From NCBI RefSeq assembly GCF_900105765.1, contig NZ_FNTX01000002.1, positions 2,294,001 to 2,358,000 on the forward strand: 64,000 bases of DNA, given 5' to 3'. Both the position numbers and the translations under genes were made by a program. Position 1 is the first letter of the stretch. Every line of letters begins with the position of its first letter. Source of the stretch: Ruania alba. Its GTDB lineage: Bacteria > Actinomycetota > Actinomycetes > Actinomycetales > Beutenbergiaceae. Below are positions 1-8,781 of the stretch, in pieces. The notes beneath the pieces are model-generated. The model saw only the letters and a program-made list of their open reading frames with translations, made no database searches and had not been told where the DNA came from.

Positions 1-269
1 TCTCGGTGATGGTGGCCGCCTCCACCTCGATGGTGGGCCCGATCCTGTTCTTCGGGCTGATCGTGGCCAACCTCGCATACTCCTACGTGGGCAGCTTCCG
101 GCACCGGTTCACCCTGCCGGCCGCCGTCGGGCTCGGAATGGTCTGCCTGGTGGGTGGGCAGCTGGTGCTGGAGCGGGTATTCGGCTTCGGCGGCGCCCTG
201 GCGATGATCATCGAGTTCGCCGGTGGCCTGTTCTTCCTCTACCTCGTGCTACGAAAGGGGGCGCGATGA
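1..269 (+). CDS. Siderophore/iron ABC transporter permease (FecCD family), C-terminal fragment
   Basis: The gene enters from the left edge; only about the last 88 residues are present. The visible part is hydrophobic, with the run VGPILFFGLIVANLAY near its start and two further membrane segments ending in LVLRKGAR. That glycine-proline motif followed by a membrane helix is typical of the last third of FecCD/BtuC-type permeases that carry ferric siderophores across the inner membrane. The stop overlaps the start of the ATPase gene by four bases (ATGA), so the two are co-transcribed and translationally coupled. The substrate cannot be read from this fragment; the closest match by motif is the petrobactin/enterobactin type, which is inference. 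Confidence 0.8.
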   Translation, partial: SVMVAASTSMVGPILFFGLIVANLAYSYVGSFRHRFTLPAAVGLGMVCLVGGQLVLERVFGFGGALAMIIEFAGGLFFLYLVLRKGAR

Positions 270-1024
270 TCGTGCTCGACGGCGCTACCAAGCGCTACGG
301 CTCCGCGACCGTGCTCGACCAGGTCTCGCTCACCTTCGGCGGTGAAGGCGTGACCGCTCTCATCGGGCCCAACGGTGCCGGCAAGTCGACCCTGTTCTCG
401 GTGATCGGGCGGCTGATCCAGCCCGATGAGGGTCGGGTGCGCATCGATGACCTCGATGTGGCCACTGCCCCCTCGCGCATCCTGGCCACGCGGCTGGCGG
501 TGCTGCGCCAGGACAACCACATCGCCGCCCGCCTGACCGTGGCGGACCTGGTGGAGTTCGGCCGGTTCCCCCACTCGCGGGGCAGGCTGACCACCGACGA
601 CCGTGACCACGTGGAGCGGGCACTGGACTACCTGGAGCTGCAGCCGTTCCGAGACCGCTACCTCGATCAGCTCTCCGGCGGACAACGCCAGCGGGCGTTC
701 GTGGCGATGGTGCTGGCCCAGGACACCCGGTACGTGCTGCTGGACGAACCGCTCAACAACCTCGACCTCAAGCATGCAGTGGAGATCATGCGGTTGCTGC
801 GCCGGATGGCCGACGACCTCGGCAAGCGCATCGTGGTGGTCCTGCACGACATCAACGTGGCCGCGACCTACGCCGACCGGATCGTGGCGATGCGGGACGG
901 GATCGTGGTCTGCGACGGGCCGGCCGGTGAGGTGATGAATTCGGAGATCCTCGAGTCGATCTACGACATCCCGGTGAGCGTGTGCCGCGTTGAGGGGCGA
1001 TGGGTGGCACTGACAGCCGGCTGA
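266..1024 (+). CDS. Siderophore/iron ABC transporter ATP-binding protein (FecE/YclP type)
   Basis: A 252-residue ATPase that powers the adjacent FecCD-type permease. Walker A is GPNGAGKST at residues 34-42, the ABC signature LSGGQRQR at 136-143 and Walker B YVLLDEP at 156-162, followed by the switch histidine in VVLHDIN. The phrase LDEPLNNLDLKH is characteristic of the iron-chelate subfamily, where most ABC ATPases have LDEPT. Length is usual for the family. Its start codon overlaps the permease stop by four bases. The iron-binding lipoprotein and first permease should lie to the left of the window. Assignment to iron-chelate uptake is firm; the exact siderophore is unknown. Confidence 0.92.
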   Translation: MIVLDGATKRYGSATVLDQVSLTFGGEGVTALIGPNGAGKSTLFSVIGRLIQPDEGRVRIDDLDVATAPSRILATRLAVLRQDNHIAARLTVADLVEFGRFPHSRGRLTTDDRDHVERALDYLELQPFRDRYLDQLSGGQRQRAFVAMVLAQDTRYVLLDEPLNNLDLKHAVEIMRLLRRMADDLGKRIVVVLHDINVAATYADRIVAMRDGIVVCDGPAGEVMNSEILESIYDIPVSVCRVEGRWVALTAG

Positions 1025-1088
1025 GACGACGTGGATGCGTAGAACCGGGCAGGATGCTGCGGGGCGGTACGTATCAGCGTCGGCCCGG

Positions 1089-2066
1089 CTACGAGAAGTC
1101 GGCCATCCCGTACGGGAGACGGCGCATCCGCTCGGCCTCGGCATGCTCGGTCTGCTGACGGCGCGCGGCCGCCTCGTACTCACGGTCCCGCCTGGCCACC
1201 AGGACGGCGGCCAGGAACCTCTCCGGATGCGTCCCCCAGGGTGGGGGTGGAGAGACGTAGGGCTCGATGAGCGCGGCCAACGACCGGGCAGCCTGCTCCC
1301 GGATGTCCGGCCGCAGGCTGCCAGTTCTTCCCAGGAAGATGCGTGCGTGCAGTGCGGGGCCGGACGGGAGACGGCGGATGTCGGCATGGTCGGCCCACCC
1401 GGCAAGGTCCGGGGGCATCAGCAGTGGGGCGAGGGCTGCTTCACTCCCGCGGGCACGGACGGCGTAGGTTCCGGCGAGCAGGTCACCCAGTCGCTTGCCC
1501 TGGGCATTGATCAGGGAGGTGATCACCGCGATCACCCCGAAGGACACCCATACCTCGATCACACCGGTCAGAGCCCGGACGAAGGCTTGCCGGAACCGGA
1601 CCGGTCCGCCGTCGGTACGGACCACACGGATCCCCGTGGCCACCTTTCCGGCGGAGAGCCCGCGGGTGAGGGTCTCGACGGTCGTAGGGATCACCACCAT
1701 GGCCATCGCGAGGGCCGTGATGTAGACCGCACCGAACTGAGCCTGGTTCGACGCGAAATACAACCCGGGAACCAGCACCAGCAGACCGCCGACGACGCTC
1801 ACGGCAATGTCGATCAGACCCGAACCGACCCGACTGAGCAGCATCGCCGGGCGGGCCTCGAGCGCGACCGCCTCTCCGGTCACGATGAGGTCGGTCGGCA
1901 GGCCGACCGGTCGGGTCGTCGTCGATCCGCGCCGTGGTGCGGACGGGTGTGTCAGCCGCTGAGGAACCGTCGCCCGATCCGCGCTCGCCGTGGCATACGG
2001 ATTGCCGGCCACGGGCGTGGCCGGCTCAGCGGTGGGTGGGCCGGACGGCGGCAGCGGGGCACTCAT
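1089..2066 (-). CDS. RDD family membrane protein
   Basis: A 325-residue protein with a proline-rich N-terminal tail of about 70 residues, then an RDD-type membrane region: LLSRVGSGLIDIAVSVVGG, a second helix, and TRGLSAGKVATGIRVVRTDGG, which is the family hallmark after helix two. The C-terminal third is soluble, arginine-rich and probably helical. RDD proteins have no agreed function, with roles in membrane transport or membrane organisation proposed. It is divergent from the SpoIIM-like gene with only 19 bases between starts. This RDD/SpoIIM pair beside DUF58 and MoxR genes is a recurring actinobacterial arrangement. A -10 box TAATCT lies 7 nt before the ATG and there is no Shine-Dalgarno sequence. 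Confidence 0.85.
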   Translation of the reverse strand: MSAPLPPSGPPTAEPATPVAGNPYATASADRATVPQRLTHPSAPRRGSTTTRPVGLPTDLIVTGEAVALEARPAMLLSRVGSGLIDIAVSVVGGLLVLVPGLYFASNQAQFGAVYITALAMAMVVIPTTVETLTRGLSAGKVATGIRVVRTDGGPVRFRQAFVRALTGVIEVWVSFGVIAVITSLINAQGKRLGDLLAGTYAVRARGSEAALAPLLMPPDLAGWADHADIRRLPSGPALHARIFLGRTGSLRPDIREQAARSLAALIEPYVSPPPPWGTHPERFLAAVLVARRDREYEAAARRQQTEHAEAERMRRLPYGMADFS

Positions 2067-2073
2067 CTATGGC

Positions 2074-2079
2074 AGATTA
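2074..2079 (-). promoter_or_regulatory. Predicted -10 box of the RDD gene, leaderless start
   Basis: TAATCT read on the minus strand, seven bases before the ATG at 2066. The spacing puts the transcription start at or next to the A of the ATG. No good -35 box is visible. Confidence 0.5.
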
Positions 2080-2085
2080 GCTGGT

Positions 2086-3081
2086 GTGGACATTGATGCG
2101 TTCGTTGCGGTGAATGCCGCGCGGTGGGACCGCCTCGACACGCTCGTGCGCGCGCGGCGCCGGACCGGTGCCGAGGCGGACGAACTCGTCCAGCTCTACC
2201 AGCTCACCGCGACCCACCTGTCGAAGGTGCGTACCTCGGCACCGGACCCGACGGTGGTGACCCGCCTCTCCGGTCTGCTCGCCCGAGCCCGTGGTGTGAT
2301 CGCCGGAGCACACGAGCCGGCGTGGAGCGACGTGACGAGGTTCGTGGTGATCTCGTTGCCTGCGGCGTTCTACCGGGCCAGATGGCTCACCTTGGCCGCC
2401 CTGGCCTTCTTCTGCATCGTCGGGGTCGCCACAGGGATGCGCGCGGTGGGAGACCCGGAGCTGCTTGCCCAGATGGGCACCCCGAGCGAGCGTGAGCAGT
2501 ATGCGAACGAGTTGTTCGAGGCGTACTACTCCAACAGCCCGGCGCCGGACTTCGCCGCCCAGGTGTGGACGAACAATGCCTGGATCGCGGCGCAGTGCAT
2601 CGCCGGTGGGATCACGGGGATCTTCCCGGTCTACGTGCTCGTGCAGAATGCGGTGGGCGTGGGGATGGCCGGTGCGGTGATGGCCGAGCACGGTCAGCTC
2701 GACCTGTTCTTCGCCCTCATCCTCCCACACGGACTGATGGAGCTGAGTGCGATCTTCATCGCCGCCGGAGCGGGGCTGCGGTTGTTCTTCGCGTGGGCGT
2801 TCGCCGGGCCGCGTACCCGGTCCAGGGCGCTCGCGGAGGAGGGCAGGGCAGTGTTCACCGTGGCGATCGGGCTGGTGGTCGTCCTCGGGGTGAGCGGCCT
2901 CGTCGAGGGGTTCGTAACACCGTCGGACCTGCCCACCGGAGTGAAGATCACCATCGGAGCCATGGTGCTGGCCGCCTACTGGATCTACACGATCGTGCTG
3001 GGCCGGCATGCAGTCCGGGATGGTGAGACCGGCGACGTACGTGCCGAGCATGCCGAGGACACGGTAGCCATGGCGGCTTGA
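2086..3081 (+). CDS. SpoIIM-like (DUF95) integral membrane protein
   Basis: About 331 residues. I choose the GTG at 2086 (VDIDAFVAVNAARWDRL) because the frame open upstream overlaps the divergent RDD gene and because homologues begin with this helix. An N-terminal soluble helical domain of about 100 residues is followed by five membrane segments. The central motif LILPHGLMELSAIFIAAGAGL is diagnostic of the SpoIIM/DUF95 family. In Bacillus SpoIIM belongs to the peptidoglycan-remodelling DMP complex during engulfment. In non-sporulating actinobacteria its role is undefined, but it travels with the DUF58/MoxR/DUF4129 genes found to the right. No sporulation genes are present here. Confidence 0.85.
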   Translation: MDIDAFVAVNAARWDRLDTLVRARRRTGAEADELVQLYQLTATHLSKVRTSAPDPTVVTRLSGLLARARGVIAGAHEPAWSDVTRFVVISLPAAFYRARWLTLAALAFFCIVGVATGMRAVGDPELLAQMGTPSEREQYANELFEAYYSNSPAPDFAAQVWTNNAWIAAQCIAGGITGIFPVYVLVQNAVGVGMAGAVMAEHGQLDLFFALILPHGLMELSAIFIAAGAGLRLFFAWAFAGPRTRSRALAEEGRAVFTVAIGLVVVLGVSGLVEGFVTPSDLPTGVKITIGAMVLAAYWIYTIVLGRHAVRDGETGDVRAEHAEDTVAMAA

Positions 3082-3160
3082 CCCGTTCCCATCGCGCCAC
3101 GCCCCGCGCTGCCCCGGCCTGCGTCACCCTGCTGCGTAGCCACCGCCCACCTACCGCGCA

Positions 3161-3185
3161 TTGGAACGCCGGAATGGCGTTCCAA
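3161..3185. repeat. Perfect inverted repeat, 10-bp arms
   Basis: Arms TTGGAACGCC (3161-3170) and GGCGTTCCAA (3176-3185) enclose GGAAT. The right arm continues as GTTCCAACG (3179-3187), a nonamer that recurs twice after the next gene, at 4355-4363 and 4374-4382. It could be an operator or a recombination/mobility mark around that gene. No U-tract follows, so a terminator for the SpoIIM-like gene is possible but not obvious. Confidence 0.6.
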
Positions 3186-3228
3186 CGGGTGAGGAGTACG
3201 CATCCACCGGCTGCGCGCCGATGCACGA

Positions 3229-3237
3229 TTATCCACA
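3229..3237 (+). other. Isolated consensus DnaA box
   Basis: TTATCCACA, an exact match to the classical DnaA box, lies about 50 bases before the AbiEi-like gene. No second box or AT-rich region is nearby, so it is not an origin. It could be a DnaA titration or regulatory site, or chance. Confidence 0.3.
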
Positions 3238-3280
3238 AGTGCGCGGTGGCCGCCGGCGAGGGCCCGGCGCGTGTGATGGC

Positions 3281-4299
3281 ATGCCGGCCATGGGTACTCC
3301 GGAGCGCAAACCGGCACGCGAGCTGATCACCTTCGCCGACGCCTCGGCGTCCGGGCTGGACGGGAGTCTTCGCCGCGCTCATCGCGACGGTCGTCTGGTG
3401 CGCGTGCGGCGTGGGGTGTACCGGCCGGCGGCAGCCCAAGAGGCTGGGACGAAGGCTGAGCGCGCTGCGGCGAGGTATCGCGATCAGGTGCTTGCGGTGG
3501 CATGCAACCGCCGCGATCCCGTCTTCACCGGTCCGTCCGCTCTCGTACTACTGGGTCTGCCGATCATCGGTCCCTGGCCGAAGGACGTCTTCGTCATGTC
3601 TGGTACCGCGCACGGACGGCGTAGCACAGGCGTGGTGGAGGTCGCACGGCGCACCATAGTCCCCACCTCGACGGCCCAGGGGGAGGAGATCACGGATGTG
3701 AACTTCTCCCTGATCCAAACTGCTCGGCGGATGCCGCTGCTCGCCACTCTCGTCGCGGCCGACGCAGCATGCCGGATCCACCGGTTCGCGGACACGCCAC
3801 CGCTGACGACTCCGGAGGCGTTGCACGCGGAGCACGAACGGATGCTTCCCTACCACGGCTCGCAGCGCATGCGACCGGTCCTTGATCGAGTCACGATCGG
3901 AGCGGAGTCTCCGCTCGAGACGCTCAGCGGACTGCTCATCGAGCAACTCGGCTTCGCTGCGCCACGGCGCCAGGTGGCGATCGAGGTGCCGTCGGGGGTG
4001 GTGTACGTCGACTTCTACTGGGAGGAGGCGGACATCGTCGGTGAGGCCGACGGCGACATCAAGTACCGCAGTGCAGGGACGGGCGCCGGCGCGGCGAGGA
4101 GAGTGATCGATGAAAACGGCGAGAGGATGAGCTGCGCGAGCAGGTGCGCGGCCTGGCCCGGTGGGGATGGCGAGACTGCTGGCGGCGGGTGCGGACGACG
4201 GGTGGCGCCGAACGGCTGGTCCCGAGCCCGGATCGCCTCGAGCGAAAGCTGCTCCGCGCCGGCGTCCCCAGGACCCGTCGCGGGCGACGGTTGCTGTAG
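3281..4299 (+). pseudogene. AbiEi-antitoxin-like / DUF559-type protein, frameshifted near its C-terminus
   Basis: Residues from MPAMGTPERK onward show an N-terminal winged-helix region (SGLDGSLRRAHRDGRLVRVRRGVYRP) like the AbiEi antitoxin domain. After a middle region comes the endonuclease-like stretch VYVDFYWEEADIVGEADG, resembling the Vsr/DUF559 fold. The frame then runs into nonsense. Reading on in frame 1 after the AAAA run at 4113-4116 restores EDELREQVRGLARWGW and ends RRGRRLL with TAG at 4297-4299, as expected for the family. One base is therefore missing near 4113. No toxin partner lies next to it. Start choice (3281 or 3290) is uncertain. The gene is flanked by GTTCCAACG copies, suggesting a mobile or strain-variable cassette. 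Confidence 0.65.
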
Positions 4300-4307
4300 G
4301 TTCGCTC

Positions 4308-4382
4308 GAACGGGGTTGCGTCGTTCGAACGGACTTAGGTGCGCCCGCAAGGGTGTTCCAACGCCGTAACCCCGTTCCAACG
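4308..4382. repeat. Repeat cluster downstream of the AbiEi-like gene
   Basis: Three elements overlap here. Arms GAACGGGGTT (4308-4317) and AACCCCGTTC (4368-4377) form a 10-bp inverted repeat. Between them is the palindrome CGTTCGAACG (4322-4331). Two direct copies of GTTCCAACG lie at 4355-4363 and 4374-4382, matching the copy before the gene. The rest of the gap up to 4482 is very GC-rich and shows no gene. Confidence 0.55.
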
Positions 4383-4482
4383 TGGGGTGGGCTGGGCGCG
4401 GTTGGCTGGGGCGCGGGTGGGGTCGGGCGCGGGAGAGAGGTGGAGCGCCTGGAGGTGGGGGCGCCGTGAGTCGGCCGCCCGG

Positions 4483-5775
4483 TCAGAGCCGCCCGGCAGC
4501 CTTCAGCGCCAGATAGGTGTCGGCCACTCCGGGCGGGAGCGACTCCGGGTCCCGCTCCACCACCTCAGCGCCGGTCCGGCGCAACCGACCGGCCAGCGCG
4601 TCCCGCTCGAGGTCGCCCCGTTCGGCCGCAGCCGCGTCGAAGACGTCGGCCGAGGTCTCCCGCGAAAGAAGCAGCGCGGCTGCATCGGGGTCCGTGGCGG
4701 AGGCCACGATCACCTGATGATCCCGGGCGATCGTCGCCACGGTGGGCAGCAACCCGGACTCGGCAGCGCCCGCCTCCAGACCGGTGATCACGACCACCAG
4801 GGCCCGCTGGGAGAGGGTGTCGCGCACTGCCTGGGTGATCTGCGGCCAGTCCGGTTCCACCAGTGCGGGGGTGACCTGGGAGAGCCCGTCGGCCATCGCG
4901 GGCATCACTGCCGCTCCATGGGTGCCACGCACCCGGGCTCGTACCCCGTCGTCGACGGCGATCAGGTCGACCCGGTCGCCCGCCTTCGTCGCGAGCGCAG
5001 CCATCAGCAGGCACGTCTCGATCCCGGCGTCCAGGCGTGGGGCCTCGCCCAACCGGGCGGCCGAGAGTCGGGAGAGGTCCAGCACCAGCAGCACCCGGCG
5101 GTCCCGCTCGGGGCGCCAGGTGCGCACCACGACCTCCTGACGGCGTGCGGTGGCTCGCCAGTCGATGGCTCGCACGTCGTCGCCCACCACGTACTCACGC
5201 AGCGAGTCGAACTCCGTGCCCTGTCCACGCACGTTGACTGCGGTGCGGCCGTCCATCTCCCGCAACCGGGCCAACCGGGAGGGCAGGTGCCGCCGAGAGG
5301 AGAACTCGGGAAGCACCCGGATCACCCCGGGAACCTCGCGGGAGGCCTGCCGTGCGGCGAGCCCGAGGGGACCATAGGCGCGGATCGTGACCTGGTCGGC
5401 ATACAGGTCCCCGCGCCGCCGGGGTCGCAGGGTGGTGCGCACCCGCTGCGCCTCATCGACAGTGATCCGCAGCCGGTGCCGATTGTTGTCGGCCCCCGCG
5501 GTGGGCTGCCAGGCATCGCGGACCACACCACGCAGCCCGCGGCGTCCGGTGTTGGTCAGCGTGAGAGTGGACTCGGCGCGCTCGCCCCGGCGTACGGCAC
5601 CGGCGGTTGCACGCTCCACCTCGATGGCGGTCGGGGACGCCGCCAGCAGCGTGTCCGCGGTCAGCACGAGCGCAACCGCCACGGCCCAGGCGACCACGGT
5701 GGTCACCTCCGGTACGAGCAGCACCGGAACCACGCCCAGCGCCACGAGCAGGACCGCCCGACCCGTGATCGCCAT
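4483..5775 (-). CDS. DUF58 domain-containing protein
   Basis: A 430-residue protein starting [10 protein letters not shown], with two closely spaced N-terminal membrane helices and a large cytoplasmic part. The signature GTEFDSLREYVVGDDVRAIDWRATAR is spread over the middle of the protein and identifies the DUF58 family; a von Willebrand A-like fold follows (LLVLDLSRLSAARLGEAP). DUF58 proteins pair with MoxR AAA ATPases and are thought to be clients or partners in chaperone-like assembly of membrane or metal-dependent complexes. The ATG overlaps the moxR stop as TGATG, so it is translated after MoxR. The longer open frame upstream is inside moxR and is rejected as coding. Confidence 0.9.
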   Translation of the reverse strand: MAITGRAVLLVALGVVPVLLVPEVTTVVAWAVAVALVLTADTLLAASPTAIEVERATAGAVRRGERAESTLTLTNTGRRGLRGVVRDAWQPTAGADNNRHRLRITVDEAQRVRTTLRPRRRGDLYADQVTIRAYGPLGLAARQASREVPGVIRVLPEFSSRRHLPSRLARLREMDGRTAVNVRGQGTEFDSLREYVVGDDVRAIDWRATARRQEVVVRTWRPERDRRVLLVLDLSRLSAARLGEAPRLDAGIETCLLMAALATKAGDRVDLIAVDDGVRARVRGTHGAAVMPAMADGLSQVTPALVEPDWPQITQAVRDTLSQRALVVVITGLEAGAAESGLLPTVATIARDHQVIVASATDPDAAALLLSRETSADVFDAAAAERGDLERDALAGRLRRTGAEVVERDPESLPPGVADTYLALKAAGRL

Positions 5776-6953
5776 CAGCGCGGGACCGGGACCGACCCGA
5801 GGATCCCGTCCAGCACGGACTCGGTGCTGATGCCCTCGAGCTCGGCCTCGGCGCGCAGCTGCACCCGGTGGCGCAGGGTCGGGTGCGCGAGTGCCTTGAC
5901 GTCGTCCGGAGTCACGTACCGGCGACCCGACATCCAGGCCCACGCACGTGAGGTGGCGAGCAACGCCGTCGCACCTCGGGGGGAAACTCCGAGGGAGAGC
6001 GAGGGCGAGGTGCGGGTGGCGCGGCAGATGTCCACGATGTAGGCGAGCACGTCCGCCCCCACCTCGACTCTGGCGACGTCCTCCCGCGCGGCGGCCAGCT
6101 CGTCCGGTCCTGCCACCTGGCGCACCCCGGCGGCGGCCAGGTTGCGCGGATCGAAGGCGTGCGCGTGCCGGTTCAGCACCTCGATCTCGGCGGCCCGCTC
6201 GGGCAGCGGTAGGATGAGCTTGAGCAGGAACCGGTCCAGCTGCGCCTCCGGCAGCGGGTAGGTGCCCTCGTACTCGACCGGGTTCTGGGTGGCGATCACC
6301 ACGAAGGGGTCCGGCAACAAACGTGGTTCACCGTCCACGCTCACCTGCCGCTCCTCCATCGCTTCCAGCAGGGACGCCTGCGTCTTCGGAGGGGTGCGGT
6401 TGATCTCGTCGGCGAGCATCAGGTTCGTGAAGACCGGACCTTCACGGAACGAGAACTCCGCGGTACGCGCGTCGTAGACCAGTGAACCGGTCACGTCACC
6501 GGGCATCAGGTCCGGGGTGAACTGCACCCGCTTCATCTCCAGGTCCAACGAGGCACCGAGCGTGCGCGTGAGCAGCGTCTTGGCCACCCCGGGAACCCCC
6601 TCGAGGAGCACGTGCCCGCGGCAGAGCAGCGCGATCACCAGCCCGGTGACGGCCGCATCCTGACCCACGACGGCCTTGGCGACCTCGGCGCGCACCCGCC
6701 CCAGCGAGGTGCGGATCTCCTGCTGCTGGTCCGACTCCACCGGTGCAGCCTCGGCGGGCTTCGGGGGAACCCCGGGCGGCGGGCCCGTCGGGCCCGCGTA
6801 GGCAGGTCCCGACGGCGGAGGTCCAGCGGGTGCAGCAGCCGTCGGCGGGTACTCGGGCGGGGCCGCCGGTGCCGGCGACGCCTCGCCGTGCGAATACGGG
6901 GTGCGGGGGCCCTGGTCGGGCTGTGGGCCGTGTCCCGGTGGGGTGGTCGTCAT
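5775..6953 (-). CDS. MoxR family AAA+ ATPase
   Basis: A 392-residue AAA+ ATPase. The first 75 residues are proline-, glycine- and alanine-rich and unlike the family core. The core has Walker A GVPGVAKT, Walker [23 protein letters not shown] and sensor motif [22 protein letters not shown], all diagnostic for MoxR. The C-terminal lid begins at about residue 280. The start MTTTPPGH at 6953 overlaps the upstream gene stop as ATGA. MoxR ATPases act as chaperones that mature partner proteins; with DUF58, DUF4129 and the polytopic proteins here it probably forms a membrane-associated complex. The substrate is unknown. Confidence 0.92.
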   Translation of the reverse strand: MTTTPPGHGPQPDQGPRTPYSHGEASPAPAAPPEYPPTAAAPAGPPPSGPAYAGPTGPPPGVPPKPAEAAPVESDQQQEIRTSLGRVRAEVAKAVVGQDAAVTGLVIALLCRGHVLLEGVPGVAKTLLTRTLGASLDLEMKRVQFTPDLMPGDVTGSLVYDARTAEFSFREGPVFTNLMLADEINRTPPKTQASLLEAMEERQVSVDGEPRLLPDPFVVIATQNPVEYEGTYPLPEAQLDRFLLKLILPLPERAAEIEVLNRHAHAFDPRNLAAAGVRQVAGPDELAAAREDVARVEVGADVLAYIVDICRATRTSPSLSLGVSPRGATALLATSRAWAWMSGRRYVTPDDVKALAHPTLRHRVQLRAEAELEGISTESVLDGILGSVPVPR

Positions 6954-8121
6954 GTGCGATGAACCTCGCCTTCCAAGATGTCCAGAGCGTGCGTGAGCGC
7001 CAGCAGGGACGCGTCGTCGGTGGGTGGTGGGCCGTACAGGAGGGAGTCGATCGCCTCGGGGTCCGCCCGCTGGCGCGCGCGAGGGTGTCCACGACCTCGG
7101 CGGGTTCGGCGGTGCGGCTGATGCCGGTGCGGCGTGCCAGGCGTCGGACAGCGCCGGCGCGTAGCGCGGACCCGGCGTGCGCGAAGGCCCGGCTGCGTCG
7201 GTACAACCGGCCACGACCACGGGTTGTCTCGGTCGCGCGCACCACCACTGGTAGGTGCTCGACCACCACCGGCCCTAGGCGGCGTCCGCGCCACAGCACC
7301 AGGGCGAGCGCCAGCAGGCCCCCGAATGCCACCAGCGAGGGCGGGATCAGCGTGGGTGCGCGATCGGCCGACGGGGTGCCGAAGGAGTCGGTGGGATCGG
7401 GGACGTACCAGACGACGTGCTCGTGCTGGCCGAGCAGGCGCAGCACGAGGGCGGCGTTCCCAGCGTTGGCGAGGCCGGCGTTGGAGAGCGGGGCGGCATT
7501 CGGTAGTACAGACCAGCGCTGCCCGTCCTCGGTCCAGGTGGCCAGCGCGTAGGAGGTCTGCGCTCCCTCGCCCTCGATCGGGAAGCAGCCGTCGACGCCG
7601 TCGGAGATCTGCACGCCCGGTCCGGCGGTGACGATCTCGGCCGCTGCCGTGGCGTGCTCGTCCGCGCACTGCGCGTCGTAGGAGGTCTCGGGTCCGCCAC
7701 CGGTCAGTGTCACCCGGTCGGTCATCTCGGCGATCGAGCCGAAGGGCAGGTCCACCACCACAATGTCGGCGTCGACGCCACCGAGCGCGGTGAGTTGTTC
7801 CGGACGGAGCATTCCGGGGTCGGTGATCAGCAGGGTGGAGCCGGCGCCGGCGGCATCGAGGACTGCCTGGGTGGTCTGTACCTCCTGGACGTCCACCCCG
7901 TGCTCGCCGAGGATCTGCGCGGCGGCGCGGGCGCCGGGCGGCTCAGGGTTGGTCGCGCTCAACGGTGCCGAGCTGGTCGGTGGAGCGAGGAGGCGGAGCA
8001 TGAGCGTGCCGAGCAGGAGCACCACCACGGCGCCGACGGCGATGAGCACTCCCTTGCGGTTGCTGGTGCGCGAAGCAGCGGGGCCGTCGGCGCGCTCACC
8101 CTGGGCGACGAAGGTGCTCAC
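6950..8121 (-). pseudogene. DUF4350 domain-containing membrane protein (frameshifted as read)
   Basis: Starts at a GTG at 8121 (VSTFVAQGERADGPAAS), overlapping the DUF4129 stop as GTGA. One membrane helix (GVLIAVGAVVVLLLGTLML) precedes a soluble DUF4350 domain beginning RAAAQILGEHGVDV; a second helix (LIPPSLVAFGGLLALALVLW) follows near residue 270. After EVVDTLARASGR the frame turns to nonsense, but the next frame gives DPEAIDSLLYGPPPTDDASL and ends at 6950, in a perfect ATGA overlap with moxR. A one-base loss at about 7062-7070 therefore splits it. In such a conserved operon, a sequencing error is at least as likely as real decay. Confidence 0.75.
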
Positions 8122-8777
8122 GGGGCTCCCACCGCCGCCGGACGCTCGCGCTGCGGACGTGCGCTCCCCACAGCCCGATCCACCTCGCACAGGTGCTCGT
8201 AGTCAGCCGCCGTCGGTGCGGTGTGGCCATAACAGACCTCGTCGAAGAGGCGCGAGGCACTGAGCAACTGCTCGGCACACGCGGGAAGGCGAGTGCCGCC
8301 GTCGACGGCTGCCTCGTGAGCGGTGCGGCCGGGCCGGTCCTCCAGGATGACCCGTTCGTCCATGCCCCGCACGATGGCACGGAAACGCTCCAGCACAGCG
8401 CGTGAGAAGTCGCCTGCCCGGGCGGCTGCCTCGGCGGCCGCCCGCAGATCGGCGGCGGACCGGTCGTCGTCGGCACTGAGCACCTCACTACTGCCGGCGC
8501 GGGCGAGCCGCCGGCGGCGGACCGGACCGCCGAGGAGCAGCGCGACCACCGCGAGCACCCCCACCACGGCCAGCACGACCAGGGGTACCAGCACCGGCCC
8601 GAGCGAGGAGTTCATCCCGACGATCTGCTCCCAGAGCTGCCAGAGCCAGTCGGCCAGTCGCTCCAGGATGGTGGGTTCGTCGTTGTAGATCCCCTTGGCC
8701 AGCTCGGCTTCCGCCCACGCCTGCGCCTCGTCCGCAGACGGGGTGAGCGGGACATCCCTTGTGACGAAACCGGCCAT
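8118..8777 (-). CDS. DUF4129 domain-containing protein
   Basis: A 219-residue protein. Residues 1-60 form a helical, presumably extracytoplasmic region with two tryptophan-rich turns (LADWLWQLWEQIVG). One membrane helix follows (VLVPLVVLAVVGVLAVVALLL), then a cytoplasmic helical domain with DFSRAVLERFRAIVRGMDER and FDEVCYGHTAPTAADYEHL, the DUF4129 signature. In many bacteria DUF4129 is fused to transglutaminase domains encoded next to DUF58 and MoxR; here it stands alone. It is the second gene of the minus-strand operon, four bases after the polytopic gene, and it overlaps the DUF4350 gene. Function unknown. Confidence 0.88.
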   Translation of the reverse strand: MAGFVTRDVPLTPSADEAQAWAEAELAKGIYNDEPTILERLADWLWQLWEQIVGMNSSLGPVLVPLVVLAVVGVLAVVALLLGGPVRRRRLARAGSSEVLSADDDRSAADLRAAAEAAARAGDFSRAVLERFRAIVRGMDERVILEDRPGRTAHEAAVDGGTRLPACAEQLLSASRLFDEVCYGHTAPTAADYEHLCEVDRAVGSARPQRERPAAVGAP

Positions 8778-8781
8778 CGAC

